A stretch of 64,000 nucleotides of DNA. It comes from Candidatus Syntrophocurvum alkaliphilum. GTDB lineage: Bacteria; Bacillota; Syntrophomonadia; Syntrophomonadales; Syntrophomonadaceae. Position 1 is the stretch's first letter. Each line of letters begins with the position of its first letter. The notes under the pieces are model-generated. The model was not told the origin of the DNA, ran no database searches, and saw only the letters and a list, made by a program, of their open reading frames with translations. Positions 17,954-26,982 of the stretch are shown here, piece after piece. The position numbers were made by a program, and so were the translations under genes. The stretch spans positions 2,102,001 through 2,166,000 of the forward strand of contig NZ_CP046457.1 of the NCBI RefSeq assembly GCF_009734445.1, read 5' to 3'.

Positions 17954-19033
17954 TTGAGTAAAGAATTAGTTAAAGGAGCAATGTTTTTTTTAATATTCTT
18001 TTTCTTGGGGTTAGGAATAATTTCAGCATTTAATTTCCTAATTGCAACAGAGCCAGTTGTTGAAGAAGATAGCATACCACTACAAGATGGTACAATCAGA
18101 GATGTTGCAAATAGAGTTAGCCCCTCAGTTGTTGGGATAACAAATTTAAGTACTGGACGTGATATGTTTGATCAAAGAGATACAGAATCAACAGGGTCAG
18201 GAGTAATTTTAGATAATGAAGGTCATATTGCAACTAATTACCATGTGGTGAGAAATGCAGACAAAATTATTGTTACTTTAATAGATGGAAATGAAAAAGA
18301 GGCTAAGATCATTGGAACTGATCCGCGAACAGATCTTGCGGTTATAAAAATTGAAGTGAAAAACAAAGTTACCCCTGCAAACTTTGGGGATTCAGAAGCA
18401 ATTGAAGTAGGAGAGGAAGTAGTAGCTATTGGCAACCCCCTCGGTTTAAGATTTGCTAGATCAGTTACAGCAGGAGTAGTAAGTGGTTTAAATAGGTTGT
18501 TAACAACAGAGGAAGGAATGACATTTAGTTTGGTTCAAACAGATGCAGCAATTAATCCTGGAAATTCAGGTGGGGCTCTTATTAATTTAGATGGAGATGT
18601 TGTGGGGATAAATACCATAAAGATAGCTGCAGAAGGATTTGAGGGCATGGGGTTTGCTATTCCCTCTAATCAAGTTAAAATGGTTATTAATGATATCCTA
18701 GAACACGGTAGAGTTATTCGCCCGCTAATGGGAATTAGAATATTAGGTGAATTTAGTGAAGATGAAACTGATTACTTTAAGATACCTAATCACTGTGGAG
18801 TAGTTGTAGAACCTGTTCGTGGAGGCGCTGCAGATCAAGCAGGAATAAGAAAAAACGATATTATTACCAAGATAAACGGAAAAGATATTGAAACTACGTT
18901 AGAACTTGAAGAAAAAGTTTTTAAGCAAGAAATAGGCTCTGAAATACAGGTTGAAATAATACGAATGCCTTTAATACCAGGACCAGAGCCACAAAAGAAA
19001 ACAGTTACTGTTATGCTTGAACAAGAAGCATAA
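17954..19033 (+). CDS. HtrA/DegP-type S1C serine protease with PDZ domain
   Basis: A 359-residue membrane-anchored protease of the HtrA family, for quality control of exported proteins. A helix at residues 8-27 anchors it outside the cell membrane. The trypsin-like domain shows the triad: His in NYHVV (near 96), Asp in RTDLAVIK (near 126) and Ser in NPGNSGGALI (near 202). One PDZ domain occupies residues about 255-345. The start is TTG with AGGAGG upstream. It lies alone between terminators, before rlmH, a common order in Clostridia and Bacilli. Confidence 0.93.
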   Translation: MSKELVKGAMFFLIFFFLGLGIISAFNFLIATEPVVEEDSIPLQDGTIRDVANRVSPSVVGITNLSTGRDMFDQRDTESTGSGVILDNEGHIATNYHVVRNADKIIVTLIDGNEKEAKIIGTDPRTDLAVIKIEVKNKVTPANFGDSEAIEVGEEVVAIGNPLGLRFARSVTAGVVSGLNRLLTTEEGMTFSLVQTDAAINPGNSGGALINLDGDVVGINTIKIAAEGFEGMGFAIPSNQVKMVINDILEHGRVIRPLMGIRILGEFSEDETDYFKIPNHCGVVVEPVRGGAADQAGIRKNDIITKINGKDIETTLELEEKVFKQEIGSEIQVEIIRMPLIPGPEPQKKTVTVMLEQEA

Positions 19034-19058
19034 ATCATTAGTATAAATATATAAAGAC

Positions 19059-19103
19059 AAAACGCTTCTTTAAATGATGTTATAATTTAGAAGCGTTTTT
19101 TTT
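19059..19103 (+). terminator. rho-independent terminator
   Basis: AAAACGCTTCT pairs with AGAAGCGTTTT, followed by eight T residues. The loop is long (about 18 bases). Confidence 0.88.
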
Positions 19104-19124
19104 AGACTTAATAAGGAGGTTTAT

Positions 19125-19604
19125 ATGCGCTACAAAATTATTTCAATAGGAAAAGTAAGAGAAAAGTTTTATTCTCAAGGAGTACAAGAATATATTAAAA
19201 GATTAAGACCCTACATAAATATTGAAGTAATAGATGGACTAGAGGAAAAAATAAGCCCTAATGCAAAGGAAAAAGAAATACAAAAAGCATTAGAGAAGGA
19301 AGCTTCTAAAATTTCTAATATCATAGGGAGTAATGAATTATTAGTAGTTTTAGATATAAATGGCAAGCAATTAAGTTCTCAAGAATTTGCAGCGCAAATA
19401 GAAAGCTGGAATCTATCAGGAAAAAAGCAAGTAAATTTTGTTATTGGTGGAGCTAACGGGGTGGCTGATATGGTTAGAAAAAAAGCCGATTACAAGCTAT
19501 CCTTTTCTAAAATGACTTTGCCCCACCAGATGGCAGTGTTAGTTTTAAGTGAGCAGATTTATAGAGGCTGTAAAATAAACAGAGGTGAGCCTTATCATAA
19601 GTAG
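19125..19604 (+). CDS. rlmH: 23S rRNA pseudouridine-1915 N3-methyltransferase RlmH
   Basis: A 159-residue SPOUT-fold methyltransferase that methylates pseudouridine 1915 in helix 69 of 23S rRNA. The I-S-I-G-K-V-R-E-K start, the L-L-V-V-L-D-I-N-G-K-Q-L-S-S block, the knot glycine loop F-V-I-G-G-A-N-G and the C-terminal L-S-x-E-Q-I-Y-R-x-x-x-I-x-x-G-E-P-Y-H-K are all family signatures. Complete, with AAGGAGG upstream of ATG. Confidence 0.96.
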   Translation: MRYKIISIGKVREKFYSQGVQEYIKRLRPYINIEVIDGLEEKISPNAKEKEIQKALEKEASKISNIIGSNELLVVLDINGKQLSSQEFAAQIESWNLSGKKQVNFVIGGANGVADMVRKKADYKLSFSKMTLPHQMAVLVLSEQIYRGCKINRGEPYHK

Positions 19605-19642
19605 TAGCGCCTTTTAAAATAACCTAAATTATATTTAATTTT

Positions 19643-19690
19643 ATGTTTGCTTAGCTGATTCATAAGGTCTAAATTTAGTTTTTTGCAAAA
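19643..19690 (+). mobile_element. MITE-like repeat, decayed half-copy C
   Basis: The stretch ATGTTTGCTTAGCTGATT... to TTTAGTTTTTTGCA matches one end of the element at 41255-41481 (read in reverse) over about 45 bases with roughly six to eight differences. The opposite end and the last bases are missing. The rest of this 163-bp intergenic gap holds nothing else I can identify. Confidence 0.45.
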
Positions 19691-19767
19691 AAAAGGCATG
19701 CTTTGCTTTGCGCATTAGTTTAAAACAAGCTTGCCAAAGATTTGTCTGATTCATTTATGTGGAATAA

Positions 19768-20382
19768 TTAAATGCTATTACTATTTAAATATTTATCTGT
19801 ATCTGTCCAATAAAAATGCTCAATTATTTTATTAAACCTAGGGTTTAGACCATCTCCGTATTCCCATGGATAATGAAGAACTATACTAAAGTATTGTTCT
19901 TCATGCTTTCCTATCATTGCATAAAAAGAGTTATCAGCCTCAAAACTACTGGTATATTCACCTATAGACCAATTATAGATTTTTTCGGTATCATCAACCA
20001 GTTTTAGATTTTCAGTTTTACTTAAACTAGGTGTTTCAGTTACTGCTTCAGGATAAAAGTATAACTGTAGATAAACATCTTCATTTATATTTTCTTCATG
20101 CATCCAGTAAAACCAATAAAAATCACCATCACTAGCAAACTCAGTTTCAACTGCCATTGATTCTGGAATATAAGTAACAAAATTATTATTTCCTTCAAAT
20201 AGCTCTAGGGTTATGGTTTCCTCCATGCCTTCGATTACTATATTTTCTTCAATAGTTGCTTTCCATTCCTGTCCATTTTTATCAGCCGGCACATCTTGTG
20301 GATTATCATTAGTATCATTACAACCTATAATTCCTATGCTAAAAATGAATGCTACTATAAGTAAATATGAAAGTTTTTTCAT
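19768..20382 (-). CDS. putative lipoprotein of unknown function
   Basis: A 204-residue exported protein. It begins with a Lys-containing signal peptide and a lipobox (IIGC, Cys near residue 21), so the mature protein should be lipid-anchored to the outer face of the membrane. The mature part starts with an Asn/Asp-rich linker, followed by an acidic beta-rich domain with many aromatic residues (DFYWFYWMHEE near 96). I do not recognise the family. ATG has AGGAGGTG upstream on the minus strand. The gene stands alone, divergent from the MFS transporter. Confidence 0.8.
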   Translation of the reverse strand: MKKLSYLLIVAFIFSIGIIGCNDTNDNPQDVPADKNGQEWKATIEENIVIEGMEETITLELFEGNNNFVTYIPESMAVETEFASDGDFYWFYWMHEENINEDVYLQLYFYPEAVTETPSLSKTENLKLVDDTEKIYNWSIGEYTSSFEADNSFYAMIGKHEEQYFSIVLHYPWEYGDGLNPRFNKIIEHFYWTDTDKYLNSNSI

Positions 20383-20687
20383 TACAATTCACCTCCTTAT
20401 AAATAATTTTAAAAATTTGACATTTTTCTACCTTTTCTTATAATATCACAAAACCCCTACAAAGCAAGCTATAAAGTTCCCTCTAATAAGCTTGAAAGAG
20501 AAACTTCTATTTAAACGAGTTTAAATCTAAAAAATAATATATAAAAAAAGCATATGGTAATTTATTGAAAAAATTATTTTTTATACGTAGTATATCAACT
20601 GTGGAAAGACCACTTTTTTTAATATAGTATAGAGTATAGATTTAACATAGAAAGGATAAGGTTACTAAACTTTATGCAAAGGTAATT
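20383..20687. other. divergent intergenic region (305 bp)
   Basis: This gap separates the minus-strand lipoprotein gene from the plus-strand MFS gene. The left part holds the lipoprotein promoter. A small hairpin (GTGG/CCAC followed by seven T residues) lies near 20600 and is too weak to call. I see no ORF or RNA gene in it. Confidence 0.5.
20440..20467 (-). promoter_or_regulatory. sigma-A promoter of the lipoprotein gene
   Basis: On the minus strand TTGCTT (20467-20462), a 16-base spacer and TATTAT (20445-20440), about 58 bases before the start codon. Confidence 0.55.
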
Positions 20688-21851
20688 ATGAGTAGTAAAT
20701 TATGGACTAAAGATTTTGTATTAATAACTTTATCTAACTTTTTTTTATTCGTAAGCTTTCAGATGCTACTACCAACACTTCCAATTTACGCGCAATCACT
20801 TGGTGGAGGAGAAATAGTAGCTGGCCTTATTATCGGAATTTTTACTATTTCAGCACTAGTATCCAGGGTCTATTCAGGCTCTATTATAGACCTAAAAGGT
20901 AGAAAAGGCGTATTGTTTATAGGTATTGGTATTTTTATTGTATCAGCGTTTCTTTATAATTTTGCTGTAAGTATAGTGTTATTACTTATTTTAAGGATAG
21001 TTCACGGTCTTGGCTGGGGAGCAGCTACAACGGCTTCAGGGACAGTAGCGGCTGATCTTATTCCACCTGCTAGAAGGGGAGAAGGATTAGGATATTTTGG
21101 AATGGCAAATACATTAGCGATGGCTTTTGCACCGGCTCTTGGACTTTTAATTATTCAACAGCATAATTTTTCTTATTTATTTATTGCCTCTACTCTTTTA
21201 GCAATTATGGCACTAATTATGGTACAAGGTTTAAAATTTAAACCTATTCCTAAAAAGTTGCAAAATTCTCGATCTGCAATATTTGAAAAAAGTTCCTTTA
21301 GGACAAGTGGAGTACTATTCTTTTTAACATTTATTTATGGGGGAATTGTATCATTTGTTGCTCTTTATGCTGCAATTCTAGGAATTGAAAATGTAGGACT
21401 ATTTTTTACTATATTTGCAGCATTTGTGCTGATTGCTCGACCTGTAGGTGGCAGAATAGTAGATAGAAAAGGAACAGATGTAGTAGTCATACCTGGTTTA
21501 GCAATTACTACCTTGGGTGTAGTTGTTCTTGGTTTGGCTCAAAACTTTAACATACTTATACTTAGTGCTGCATTAATTGGTTTAGGAGTAGGAGCTACAC
21601 AACCAAGTCTTCAAGCACTAACAATTACTTTAGCTCCAGTAGATCGAAGAGGTGCAGCAACAGCAACCTATTTTTCATCATTTGACTTGGGAATTGGTTT
21701 AGGTGCTATATGTTTAGGAATTTTATCCACTTTTGTAGGTTATGCGAATATGTATTTAATTTCTAGTATAGCAGGTGTTACTGGGTTGTTATTATATTGC
21801 TTGTTACTATATGGTGATAAAGGTGGCGGTATAGTTTATAAACAGCATTAG
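20688..21851 (+). CDS. MFS family transporter
   Basis: A 387-residue transporter with about twelve membrane helices. The major facilitator signature between helices 2 and 3 is visible (G-S-I-I-D-L-K-G-R-K-G, near residue 64), with its repeat in the second half (G-R-I-V-D-R-K-G-T-D, near 254). The R-x-x-H-G-x-G-W-G-A motif in helix 4 is typical of drug-efflux-like MFS proteins. The substrate cannot be told. ATG follows a modest AAAGG site. It is monocistronic. Confidence 0.88.
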   Translation: MSSKLWTKDFVLITLSNFFLFVSFQMLLPTLPIYAQSLGGGEIVAGLIIGIFTISALVSRVYSGSIIDLKGRKGVLFIGIGIFIVSAFLYNFAVSIVLLLILRIVHGLGWGAATTASGTVAADLIPPARRGEGLGYFGMANTLAMAFAPALGLLIIQQHNFSYLFIASTLLAIMALIMVQGLKFKPIPKKLQNSRSAIFEKSSFRTSGVLFFLTFIYGGIVSFVALYAAILGIENVGLFFTIFAAFVLIARPVGGRIVDRKGTDVVVIPGLAITTLGVVVLGLAQNFNILILSAALIGLGVGATQPSLQALTITLAPVDRRGAATATYFSSFDLGIGLGAICLGILSTFVGYANMYLISSIAGVTGLLLYCLLLYGDKGGGIVYKQH

Positions 21852-21953
21852 AATAAAAAAGTATTCCTTTAGTTATATAAGAATACAGAAGATACAAAGA
21901 TAGATCAGGACCTTAGTACTATGTAATAGGCTGAACTGCATATACTTAAGTAG

Positions 21954-21995
21954 AAACACCCGATAGATAAGCATAATCTATCGGGTGTTTCTTAT
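21954..21995 (+). terminator. rho-independent terminator
   Basis: AAACACCCGATAGAT pairs perfectly with ATCTATCGGGTGTTT around AAGCATA. The T tract is short (TTTCTTAT). It lies 100 bp after the MFS gene. Confidence 0.8.
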
Positions 21996-22115
21996 CCTTC
22001 ACTGACATATATGACTTCGGAACCATTATAAAAAGGAATTTTTTCCTATAATTTAGCAGGAATTTTATAATTTATAGAGTATATATTAAAAATAATTTTC
22101 CAAAAACCACAATAG

Positions 22116-22418
22116 TTGACAAAGTGGGAAAAGAGTATTGCAAATAGTTGTAACATTTTAATGTTAATATGTGAACTAGTCTTTGATAAGTACAAAATAA
22201 CAGAACATACTGATGAAGAACTATATGTATTTGTATTATCTGAAGCTAATCCACCTCATGGGCCTGACACATTTAAATTTTTCTGGTATGCAATAAATTA
22301 TTCATTAGAGTATTTAGGTTCTGTATCACCAGGTATTGATTTAGTAGAAGCTGATATTAAAGGTGTATCATACCCCGGCAAAGTTCACATTGGCAATAAG
22401 ACATATGAATTTGAATAA
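22116..22418 (+). CDS. hypothetical protein (100 aa)
   Basis: An open frame of 100 codons that I do not recognise. Its sequence is protein-like: acidic, with aromatic residues and no low complexity (for example FKFFWYAINYSLEYLGS). It would start at TTG 22116 with no good ribosome site. A later ATG at 22161 also lacks one. A terminator lies 62 bp downstream, which supports a transcribed unit. It may be a gene remnant or a fast-evolving accessory gene. Confidence 0.45.
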   Translation: MTKWEKSIANSCNILMLICELVFDKYKITEHTDEELYVFVLSEANPPHGPDTFKFFWYAINYSLEYLGSVSPGIDLVEADIKGVSYPGKVHIGNKTYEFE

Positions 22419-22479
22419 TTTGAAATTATTGTTATAACTTATAAGTCTAACTGATATGAATACAATAAATTTAGATAAA

Positions 22480-22507
22480 GAACCCCTTTGATTCAAAGGG
22501 GTTTTTT
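22480..22507 (+). terminator. rho-independent terminator
   Basis: AACCCCTTTG pairs with CAAAGGGGTT around ATT, followed by TTTTTT. Confidence 0.92.
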
Positions 22508-22536
22508 GTATTAGAAATATTATTCTTAATTAGTAT

Positions 22537-22566
22537 TTGACTTTACAAACAACTATGTGATATATT
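22537..22566 (+). promoter_or_regulatory. sigma-A promoter of the DUF3796-XRE pair
   Basis: TTGACT (22537-22542), 18-base spacer, TATATT (22561-22566), 49 bases before the start codon at 22615. Confidence 0.65.
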
Positions 22567-22614
22567 TATAACACAATGATAGGCGTGCGCAACAAAAAGA
22601 TAGGGGGCAATAAC

Positions 22615-22950
22615 ATGAATGTTAAATATTTGAGGTACTTAGGGTTTTTAGGTTTGTTAGGACTTTTAGGATTAGTTTTCGATAACTACGGTTTATTTGG
22701 TTTCTTCGGGTTTTTTGGGTTATTAGGGTTATCACATATTAAGAGTGATGAACTGTTTGAGAAAAATCTAGCTATAGCTGGTTTGTATGCGTTTATAGTT
22801 TCTTTAATATGTCTTTCAATCCTAATGGTTCTCGTTGTGACAATAGGAAGCTTGGAAGTTGCAGCTATAGGTGTAGCAATAACATTTGTTCTTCAAGTTT
22901 TAACTTTTACATTTAGTTTTAATATAATTGAAAAAAGAGGCGAACAATAA
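22615..22950 (+). CDS. DUF3796 membrane protein
   Basis: A 111-residue membrane protein of the DUF3796 type. The N-terminal half is a striking run of Leu, Gly and Phe ([11 protein letters not shown], then [12 protein letters not shown]) forming two short helices; two longer helices follow (about residues 52-70 and 75-105). ATG 22615 behind GGGGG is preferred to the in-frame start at 22576. Its stop overlaps the start of the XRE regulator by one base, so the two are translationally coupled. This pairing is common in Firmicutes. The function is not known. Confidence 0.78.
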   Translation: MNVKYLRYLGFLGLLGLLGLVFDNYGLFGFFGFFGLLGLSHIKSDELFEKNLAIAGLYAFIVSLICLSILMVLVVTIGSLEVAAIGVAITFVLQVLTFTFSFNIIEKRGEQ

Positions 22951-23156
22951 TGGGTAAAATAAAGACTAGAATAAAAGAACTAAGGGCAAGACATGACTTA
23001 ACACAAGAGGATTTAGCTAATATGGTTGATGTACGTCGAGAGACAATAGGACATATTGAAAAAGGAAGATATAATTTATCTTTAATATTAGCGTATAAAA
23101 TAGCAAAGGCTTTAGATAGCTCTATAGAAGAAGTTTTTGAATTTGAAGAAGATTAG
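22950..23156 (+). CDS. XRE-family transcriptional regulator
   Basis: A 68-residue protein that is essentially one Cro/C1-type helix-turn-helix domain: [17 protein letters not shown] at the start, then the recognition helix [15 protein letters not shown]. Small XRE proteins next to DUF3796 probably control their own operon, which is inference. It begins within the stop codon of the upstream gene (TAATG). A terminator follows 50 bp later. Confidence 0.92.
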   Translation: MGKIKTRIKELRARHDLTQEDLANMVDVRRETIGHIEKGRYNLSLILAYKIAKALDSSIEEVFEFEED

Positions 23157-23208
23157 GTTCTATTGTATTAAAACAATAAAAAAGTAAGCAAATAAATAAT
23201 GTTCTTAA

Positions 23209-23243
23209 AAACTGCCACCAAAAAAATAGGTGGTAGTTTTTTA
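23209..23243 (+). terminator. rho-independent terminator
   Basis: AACTGCCACC pairs with GGTGGTAGTT (one G-U) around an A-rich loop, followed by TTTT. Confidence 0.88.
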
Positions 23244-23374
23244 TTAAACTATAGTTTATTAGCAAACGTCCTTAGGGGATAATTCATAGTATAAAGTAGA
23301 TTTATAAAGGAAAAATAAGTTAGTATTAGATTAGTCAGGATTAACTGAAGACAAATTATTAGGGGGGTCTAAAA

Positions 23375-24769
23375 GTGGAAAAGACAGTAATTAGACAGCT
23401 TGTACGTGATATTAAAAGATATGCAGATAAAGAAGTAGAAATAAGTGGTTGGATAAGAAACAATAGAGATCAAAAGTCTTTTGGTTTTATAAATTTAAAT
23501 GACGGAACTCACTTTAATACTATACAAATAGTATATGAAAGAGATTTATTGTCTAACTATGATGAAGTTGCAAGGTTTCGGGTGGGGGCGGCAGTAACAG
23601 TAAGGGGTATAGTGGTTGAAACACCAGAAGCTAAACAACCATTTGAGATAAAAGCGAAAGAGGTAAATTTAGAGGGAGATTCACCAGAAAATTATCCTAT
23701 TCAACCAAAAAGACATACACGAGAATTTTTACGAGAGGTAGCACACTTACGTCCTAGAACGAATCTTTTTTCGGCAGTTTTTAGGGTACGTTCCTTGGCT
23801 TCTTATGCAACCCATAAATTCTTCAATGAGAAAGGTTTTGTATATGTTCACTCACCTATAATAACAGCTAGTGATGCTGAAGGTGCTGGAGAAATGTTTC
23901 GTATAACAACTTTAGATCCTAAAAATCCGCCTGTAACCGAGGAGAAGGAAGTAGATTTTAAAGAAGATTTCTTTGGGAAAAAGACTAATCTAACTGTAAG
24001 TGGTCAGCTAGAAGCAGAATCCTTTGCCTTAGCATTTAGGGATGTATATACATTTGGTCCTACATTTAGAGCAGAAAATTCTAATACAGCTAGACACGCA
24101 GCAGAATTTTGGATGATTGAGCCGGAAATAGCTTTTGCTGACTTAGAGGATGACATGAGATTAGCAGAAGAAATGGTTAAGTACCTTATAAACTACCTAC
24201 TAGAGAATGCTAAAGAAGAAATGGATTTCTTTAACCAATTTGTAGATAAAGGGCTAAAGGAACGATTAGAAAATATAGTTAAGTCAGAATTTGTAAAAAT
24301 CACTTATACAGAAGCAATTGAAAAATTAAAACAATCAGGTGAGAAATTTGAATATCCAGTAGATTGGGGAAGTGATTTACAAACTGAGCATGAACGTTAC
24401 TTAACTGAAAAGATCTACAAAAAACCAGTTTTTGTTACCGATTATCCCAAAGACATAAAGGCATTCTATATGCGACTTAATGATGATGGCAAGACAGTAG
24501 CTGCAATGGATTTATTAGTACCAGGAGTAGGCGAATTAATAGGTGGAAGCCAAAGAGAAGATAGAGTAGAGCTACTAGAAAAAAGAATGGAAGAAATGGA
24601 CATTGATAAAGAAGAACTATGGTGGTATTTGGACTTACGAAAATATGGTGGAGTAAAACATGCTGGCTTCGGTCTTGGTTTTGAACGATTTATAATGTAT
24701 GTAACCGGTGTAAGTAACATAAGAGATGTAATACCTTTCCCAAGGACTGTGAATTATTGTGAATTCTAA
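23375..24769 (+). CDS. asnS: asparaginyl-tRNA synthetase
   Basis: A 464-residue class IIb synthetase that charges tRNA-Asn. The N-terminal OB-fold anticodon-binding domain ([11 protein letters not shown] near 21) is followed by the catalytic core with motif 1 ([13 protein letters not shown]), motif 2 ([15 protein letters not shown], typical of AsnRS) and motif 3 (G-F-G-L-G-F-E-R). G-G-S-Q-R-E-D near 386 is also diagnostic. Start GTG with AGGGGGG. No T-box leader is visible. A strong terminator follows. Confidence 0.96.
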   Translation: MEKTVIRQLVRDIKRYADKEVEISGWIRNNRDQKSFGFINLNDGTHFNTIQIVYERDLLSNYDEVARFRVGAAVTVRGIVVETPEAKQPFEIKAKEVNLEGDSPENYPIQPKRHTREFLREVAHLRPRTNLFSAVFRVRSLASYATHKFFNEKGFVYVHSPIITASDAEGAGEMFRITTLDPKNPPVTEEKEVDFKEDFFGKKTNLTVSGQLEAESFALAFRDVYTFGPTFRAENSNTARHAAEFWMIEPEIAFADLEDDMRLAEEMVKYLINYLLENAKEEMDFFNQFVDKGLKERLENIVKSEFVKITYTEAIEKLKQSGEKFEYPVDWGSDLQTEHERYLTEKIYKKPVFVTDYPKDIKAFYMRLNDDGKTVAAMDLLVPGVGELIGGSQREDRVELLEKRMEEMDIDKEELWWYLDLRKYGGVKHAGFGLGFERFIMYVTGVSNIRDVIPFPRTVNYCEF

Positions 24770-24821
24770 AAATGTCTAGTATAAAATTTAGTTTTTTAAC
24801 TAAACCCTACAGTAAAACACC

Positions 24822-24877
24822 ACACCTGTGTATTTAGTTATATTTTAAATGTAGCTAAATACACAGGTGTTTTTTTA
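24822..24877 (+). terminator. rho-independent terminator after asnS
   Basis: A long stem, ACACCTGTGTATTTAG with CTAAATACACAGGTGT, followed by seven T residues. Confidence 0.93.
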
Positions 24878-24896
24878 TTAAAAGGAGTGTGAAAAA

Positions 24897-26108
24897 ATGA
24901 TAAAAACAAAGCAAATTAAATCTGATTTAGAAAAACTATGTATAGGTGTAGGGGAAAGACCTGTTGGTAGTCAAAACAACCGAAGGGCAACTAAATATGT
25001 AGCTGAAAGGTTAATGGAATCAAATTTTGATGTTACACTACCAGAATTTAAATGTATAGACTGGGAATATGGAAACTTAAATTTTATAGTAGGGGAAGAG
25101 AAAGTTAATGCTAAGATTGGGCCTTACTCTGTTTCCTGCAACATTGAGAGCTATTTTGAAGTAGCATCTAGTTTTGAAGAACTAAAAAGTAAAGATTTTA
25201 AAGGAAAAATAGCGGTATTATATGGAGATTTGTGTAAAGAGCAATTAATGCCTAAAAACTTTACATTTTATAATCCAGAACATCACAAACAAATTATTTC
25301 CTTACTTGAACAAAAAGACCCTTTAGCAATAGTAGCAATTACAAGTAAAAATGCAGAGTTGGCAGGGGCGTTATACCCATTCCCATTAATAGAAGATGGT
25401 GATTTCGATATCCCATCTGTTTACCTAACTGCAAAAGAAGGCGAAAAGATTCTTAGTCAGCTAGGAAAAAAAGTAAAATTACAGTTTAATTCAAACAGAA
25501 TCGTGTCACAGGGCTGTAATGTAGTGGGAGTAAAAAAAGGAAAAACTTCAGAAAAGATTGTTTTATGTGCTCATATTGACACTAAAAAGGAGACTCCTGG
25601 TGCTTTAGACAATGCAACTGGTATTACCTTATTATTAACAATAGCTGATTTATTAAAGGATTATAACGGAAAATATGGCATAGAAATTGTTGCTCTTAAT
25701 GGTGAGGATTATTATGCAAATTCAGGACAGATGTTGTATTTAGAATTAAATAAAAATAAATACGAGGAAATAGCATTAGCAATAAATGCAGATGGAATTG
25801 GCAGTAAAGGGAATAGAACTACATTTTGCACATTTAACTGTAATGATTTAACTAATAATTTAATTAGCAAAGTTTTTAATAATAAAGATCACTTTATAAA
25901 AACAGCTCCATGGTATCAAAGTGACCATATGCTTTTTGTAATAAATGATAGGCCAGCTGTGGCACTTTGTTCTGAAAACATGGAAGAAATATGTTCTCAA
26001 ATTGCCCATACATCAATAGATACAATTGATCAAGTAGATAGTGGTATAATTTATGAAATATCTCAAACTTTAGTAAAGCTTATAAACCAAATGAACTTAG
26101 CTAAATAG
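24897..26108 (+). CDS. M28 family zinc peptidase
   Basis: A 403-residue protein of the M28 aminopeptidase family. The two-metal site can be traced: His and Asp in C-A-H-I-D-T (near 225), Asp in G-A-L-D-N-A-T-G (near 238), Glu-Asp in L-N-G-E-D-Y-Y (near 272), Asp in N-A-D-G-I-G-S (near 303) and His in Q-S-D-H-M-L-F (near 344). A PA-like insert occupies about residues 85-200. No signal peptide, so it is probably cytosolic. ATG at 24897, just behind a terminator, with AAGGAGTG upstream. A MerR-type regulator follows 24 bp later. Confidence 0.88.
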   Translation: MIKTKQIKSDLEKLCIGVGERPVGSQNNRRATKYVAERLMESNFDVTLPEFKCIDWEYGNLNFIVGEEKVNAKIGPYSVSCNIESYFEVASSFEELKSKDFKGKIAVLYGDLCKEQLMPKNFTFYNPEHHKQIISLLEQKDPLAIVAITSKNAELAGALYPFPLIEDGDFDIPSVYLTAKEGEKILSQLGKKVKLQFNSNRIVSQGCNVVGVKKGKTSEKIVLCAHIDTKKETPGALDNATGITLLLTIADLLKDYNGKYGIEIVALNGEDYYANSGQMLYLELNKNKYEEIALAINADGIGSKGNRTTFCTFNCNDLTNNLISKVFNNKDHFIKTAPWYQSDHMLFVINDRPAVALCSENMEEICSQIAHTSIDTIDQVDSGIIYEISQTLVKLINQMNLAK

Positions 26109-26132
26109 AAATATAAACAGAGGAGTATAATA

Positions 26133-26876
26133 ATGGTAGGCAACCAAAAAAGCTATACAACCAAAGAAATAGCAGACTTAGCTAATGTACACCCTAATAC
26201 AGTGCGATTATATGAAAAATGGGGTTTTATTGCTCCTGCAAAAAGAAAGAATAATAACTATAGGGTTTTTAATGAAAAGCACTTATATCAAATGAAATTA
26301 GCCCGGGTTGCCTTACCAGGACCCTACCCTATAAAAGGTGAACTAGTTAAGCAAATAGTAATAGAATTTGCTAAAGATAACAAAGACCTATCTCTCTATT
26401 TAGCAAATGAATATTTACAAGGGGTAGTTTTAGAAAAAAATAGAGCTAATCAAGCTATAATAATTTTAGATAATTGGTTTGAAAGAAAAACAGGCGATAA
26501 AACTAAAGTAGTAGTTAAAGGAAGAAAATTAGCAGCAAAAGAAATAGGTGTTACAATTGATTCTTTAAGGACATGGGAAAGAAATGGCTTATTTGTTATA
26601 GAAAAAGATAATCAAGGGTTACTGCTGTTTACAGAGTGGGATATAGAAAAAATAAAAGTTATTAGGTTACTAAGAAACTGTGGATGTAGCATTGCTGCAT
26701 TAACTAAAGTTTTTTCCAATGAAGAAAATTTTAAAGAAAAACCCTCGGTACTTCTAAAATTGCCAGATTATACACAAGACTTTTTTTATGTAACCGATAT
26801 GTTCTTAGATTTTTTAGATGAGCATCAACAAAGGGCTGAGCGAATAATTGATATGATTAGAAATTATCATAAATAA
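26133..26876 (+). CDS. transcriptional regulator with two MerR-type domains
   Basis: A 247-residue protein with two MerR-like winged-helix domains in tandem. The first (residues 8-70) has the textbook T-K-E-I-A-D-L-A-N-V-H-P-N-T-V-R-L-Y-E-K-W-G-F-I. The second (about 132-195) has L-A-A-K-E-I-G-V-T-I-D-S-L-R-T-W-E-R-N-G-L. A helical linker and a short C-terminal helix remain, with no obvious ligand domain. ATG with AGGAG upstream. It lies 24 bp after the M28 peptidase, so it may regulate that gene. Confidence 0.85.
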   Translation: MVGNQKSYTTKEIADLANVHPNTVRLYEKWGFIAPAKRKNNNYRVFNEKHLYQMKLARVALPGPYPIKGELVKQIVIEFAKDNKDLSLYLANEYLQGVVLEKNRANQAIIILDNWFERKTGDKTKVVVKGRKLAAKEIGVTIDSLRTWERNGLFVIEKDNQGLLLFTEWDIEKIKVIRLLRNCGCSIAALTKVFSNEENFKEKPSVLLKLPDYTQDFFYVTDMFLDFLDEHQQRAERIIDMIRNYHK

Positions 26877-26982
26877 CAGTTTTACTATTAATTGTATTTA
26901 ATTCGTGTTATTCTTGAATATGTTGCTTTCATAAAGTGGAAAATAAAAAGAAAAGATAAAAAGGTAAAAGGAGAAATATTAA

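Noticed and set aside
22116-22121. TTGACA as a -35 promoter box
   Set aside because: There is no -10 hexamer at 16-18 bases downstream, and the hexamer coincides with the possible start of an open frame.
23244-23374. T-box leader upstream of asnS (and 43592-43773 upstream of glnS)
   Set aside because: Neither leader contains the conserved T-box sequence with an antiterminator.
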